Origin: Luteibacter anthropi
GTDB taxonomy: Bacteria > Pseudomonadota > Gammaproteobacteria > Xanthomonadales > Rhodanobacteraceae
DNA: 64,000 nucleotides
Assembly: GCF_011759365.1 (NCBI RefSeq)
Contig: NZ_JAARLZ010000002.1
Location: 1 to 64,000, forward strand
Reading direction: 5' to 3'
Shown here: piece by piece, positions 62,519 to 64,000 of the stretch
Numbering within the stretch: position 1 is the first letter of the stretch
How the letters are laid out: every line of letters begins with the position of its first letter
The notes under the pieces: generated by a model
Databases searched by the model: none
What the model saw: only the letters and a program-made list of their open reading frames with translations
Told to the model about the DNA's origin: nothing
Position numbers and translations under genes: made by a program

Positions 62519-64000
62519 TGCGCCGCCTGTCTGAATCTGCGAACGATGTGCCCACGACCGGGACCGGAGAAGGTGTCGACATGGAGTGCTCGGCCTCCGT
62601 GGACGCGAAAGCACGCCTGCATTTTGGCAGCGGCCGGCGGTTACCGCTGATACGCCAGGTCGAATCTGCGGAATGCGGCCTGGCCTGCCTTGCGATGATT
62701 GCAGGCTACTACGGTCACCATACCGACTTGCCTGCTTTACGCCGGCGTTTCTCGCTTTCCCTCAAGGGCGTCACGTTGGCGCGCCTCGTGGACATGTCGC
62801 AGTCACTTGGACTCACCGCCCGCCAGCTCCGGCTGGAGATGGACGAGCTTGGCCAGCTCCAGACGCCGTGCATCCTACATTGGGACCTGGATCATTTCGT
62901 GGTACTGCGTGAGGTCCGACGCAAGCATGTAGTGATTCATGACCCTGCGGTGGGTGAACGGGTGATATCGCTGGCCGATGTCGACCGTCACTTCACCGGA
63001 GTGGCCCTGGAACTCAGCAAGGGGCCGGATTTTCAGCGTAAGCGACCCGAACCGCCCGTGTCGCTGCGCCTCCTGGCAGGTTCCATTCAAGGACTGGGGC
63101 GAAGCCTTGCGCAGATTTTCGCGCTGGCCTTGGTGCTGGAGTTATTCGCCCTCGCAGCGCCGCAGTTCATGCAGATGGTGGTCGATCAGGTGCTCGCTGA
63201 TGGTGACCGGGATTTACTGTCTTTCCTGGGGCTGAGCTTTTTATTGCTCCTGGTGCTGCAGACTACTGTATCAGCGCTGCGCACCTGGATAGTGATGTGG
63301 CTGGGGACACATATCAGCCTGAACTGGACAGGTAACGTATTCCAGCATTTGCTTCGACTTCCGCAGGCGTATTTCCTGAAGCGACATCTGGGTGACATCG
63401 TTTCGCGCTTTGGTGCCATCGATACGATTCAGCACACACTGACCACGCAGTTCATCGGCGTCATCCTTGATGGACTGATGGCCGGATTCACCTTGGTCGT
63501 GATGCTTCTCTACAGCTCCTTGCTCGCCGGACTTACAGCACTGGCATTACTTGTCTACGCGGCTTCACGAGTACTGTATTTCAGGGTTTATCAGGCATCC
63601 AACCTCAGCCAGATCGTGGTGAGCGCCAGGCAACAGAGTTGCTTCATGGAAACGGTTCGCGGAGTCCAGACCGTCCGCCTTCATAATCAGGGCCCTGCAC
63701 AAGCCTCCCGGTATCTCAATGCCACGGCGGACACGCTCAACACCTCCATCGCAGTGCAGCGGCTCAACTTGTGGTTTGGATCACTCAACAGCCTGACCAG
63801 TGGCGGGCAGCGGGTAGGAATTCTGTGGCTTGGTGCATGGCTTGCCCTGAAAGGAGAGTTCAGTGCGGGCATGTTGATGGCTTTCGTGGCCTACGCAGAT
63901 CAGTTCACCAGTCGCTCGGCCAGCCTGATCGACTACCTCATTCAGCTTCGGCTGATGCGCCTGCAGGGCGAGCGGCTGGCCGATATCGTACTGACCCCAG
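62518..64000 (+). CDS. C39-peptidase ABC transporter of a double-glycine peptide exporter (partial)
   Basis: The first 494 residues of a peptidase-containing ABC transporter (RaxB/CvaB/LagD type) are visible; the right edge cuts it before the ATPase domain. The N-terminal C39 peptidase has catalytic Cys53 (VESAECGLACLAMIAG), His126 (WDLDHFVVLRE) and Asp142 (IHDPAVGE), so it should cleave double-glycine leaders. Six TM segments of the exporter follow from about residue 200 (IFALALVLELFALAAPQFMQMVVDQVL; ISLNWTGNVFQHLLRLPQAYF). It starts at ATG 62518 overlapping the HlyD stop. Confidence 0.9.
   Translation, partial: MRRLSESANDVPTTGTGEGVDMECSASVDAKARLHFGSGRRLPLIRQVESAECGLACLAMIAGYYGHHTDLPALRRRFSLSLKGVTLARLVDMSQSLGLTARQLRLEMDELGQLQTPCILHWDLDHFVVLREVRRKHVVIHDPAVGERVISLADVDRHFTGVALELSKGPDFQRKRPEPPVSLRLLAGSIQGLGRSLAQIFALALVLELFALAAPQFMQMVVDQVLADGDRDLLSFLGLSFLLLLVLQTTVSALRTWIVMWLGTHISLNWTGNVFQHLLRLPQAYFLKRHLGDIVSRFGAIDTIQHTLTTQFIGVILDGLMAGFTLVVMLLYSSLLAGLTALALLVYAASRVLYFRVYQASNLSQIVVSARQQSCFMETVRGVQTVRLHNQGPAQASRYLNATADTLNTSIAVQRLNLWFGSLNSLTSGGQRVGILWLGAWLALKGEFSAGMLMAFVAYADQFTSRSASLIDYLIQLRLMRLQGERLADIVLTP

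Overview
The window reads as chromosome of a high-GC Gram-negative bacterium, most likely a gammaproteobacterium of the Xanthomonadales (Lysobacterales), perhaps Rhodanobacteraceae such as Luteibacter or Dyella. This is an inference from the many large TonB-dependent receptors (six), the valine catabolic operon, the PiuC/receptor pair, RaxA/RaxB-like export genes and REP elements with GTAGGAGCGCGC ends. I count 38 protein genes, two of them cut by the window edges. I see no rRNA, tRNA, CRISPR array or complete insertion sequence.

Left part (1-10.5 kb): the first codons of a transposase-like gene, then a TetR repressor divergent from a 14-TM drug exporter with an operator between them. A NarL-type regulator follows, then a five-gene operon: HlyD-type adaptor, MacB-type ATPase, large FtsX/MacB-type permease, sigma54 activator and histidine kinase. 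The operon is preceded by a near-consensus sigma54 (-24/-12) promoter and a perfect 14-bp inverted repeat at about -87, so it appears to encode its own activator and to be autoregulated.

10.6-20 kb: a tightly overlapping valine/isobutyrate operon (mmsA, acyl-CoA dehydrogenase, enoyl-CoA hydratase, 3-hydroxyisobutyryl-CoA hydrolase, mmsB) with queH joined to its end. A Na/Pi-cotransporter-like protein and a fatty acid hydroxylase-family membrane protein follow.

20-31 kb: a glycan or phosphodiester scavenging region. On the minus strand lie a sugar-type MFS transporter, a ROK regulator, a TonB receptor and a periplasmic glycerophosphodiesterase. On the plus strand are two secreted GH18/EndoH-like enzymes sharing a 14-bp palindromic site near their promoters. 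A secreted ricin-lectin/CBM/beta-helix protein faces them.

31-51 kb: a chemoreceptor, a TonB receptor with an S9 prolyl-oligopeptidase-type peptidase (a probable peptide scavenging pair), an autotransporter whose passenger starts with a ClpP-like serine hydrolase domain, and a tandem triplication of TonB receptors, each with the same promoter block and about 130-nt leader.

51-64 kb: a LysR regulator and an iron-complex uptake set on the minus strand (siderophore receptor, PiuC-type dioxygenase, binding protein, permease, ATPase). LysR and the uptake set are separated by a three-unit REP array whose outer ends supply both stop codons. Then come an OmpR/kinase pair divergent from the iron receptor, and the start of a peptide export system (HlyD-family protein plus C39-peptidase ABC transporter, cut by the right edge).
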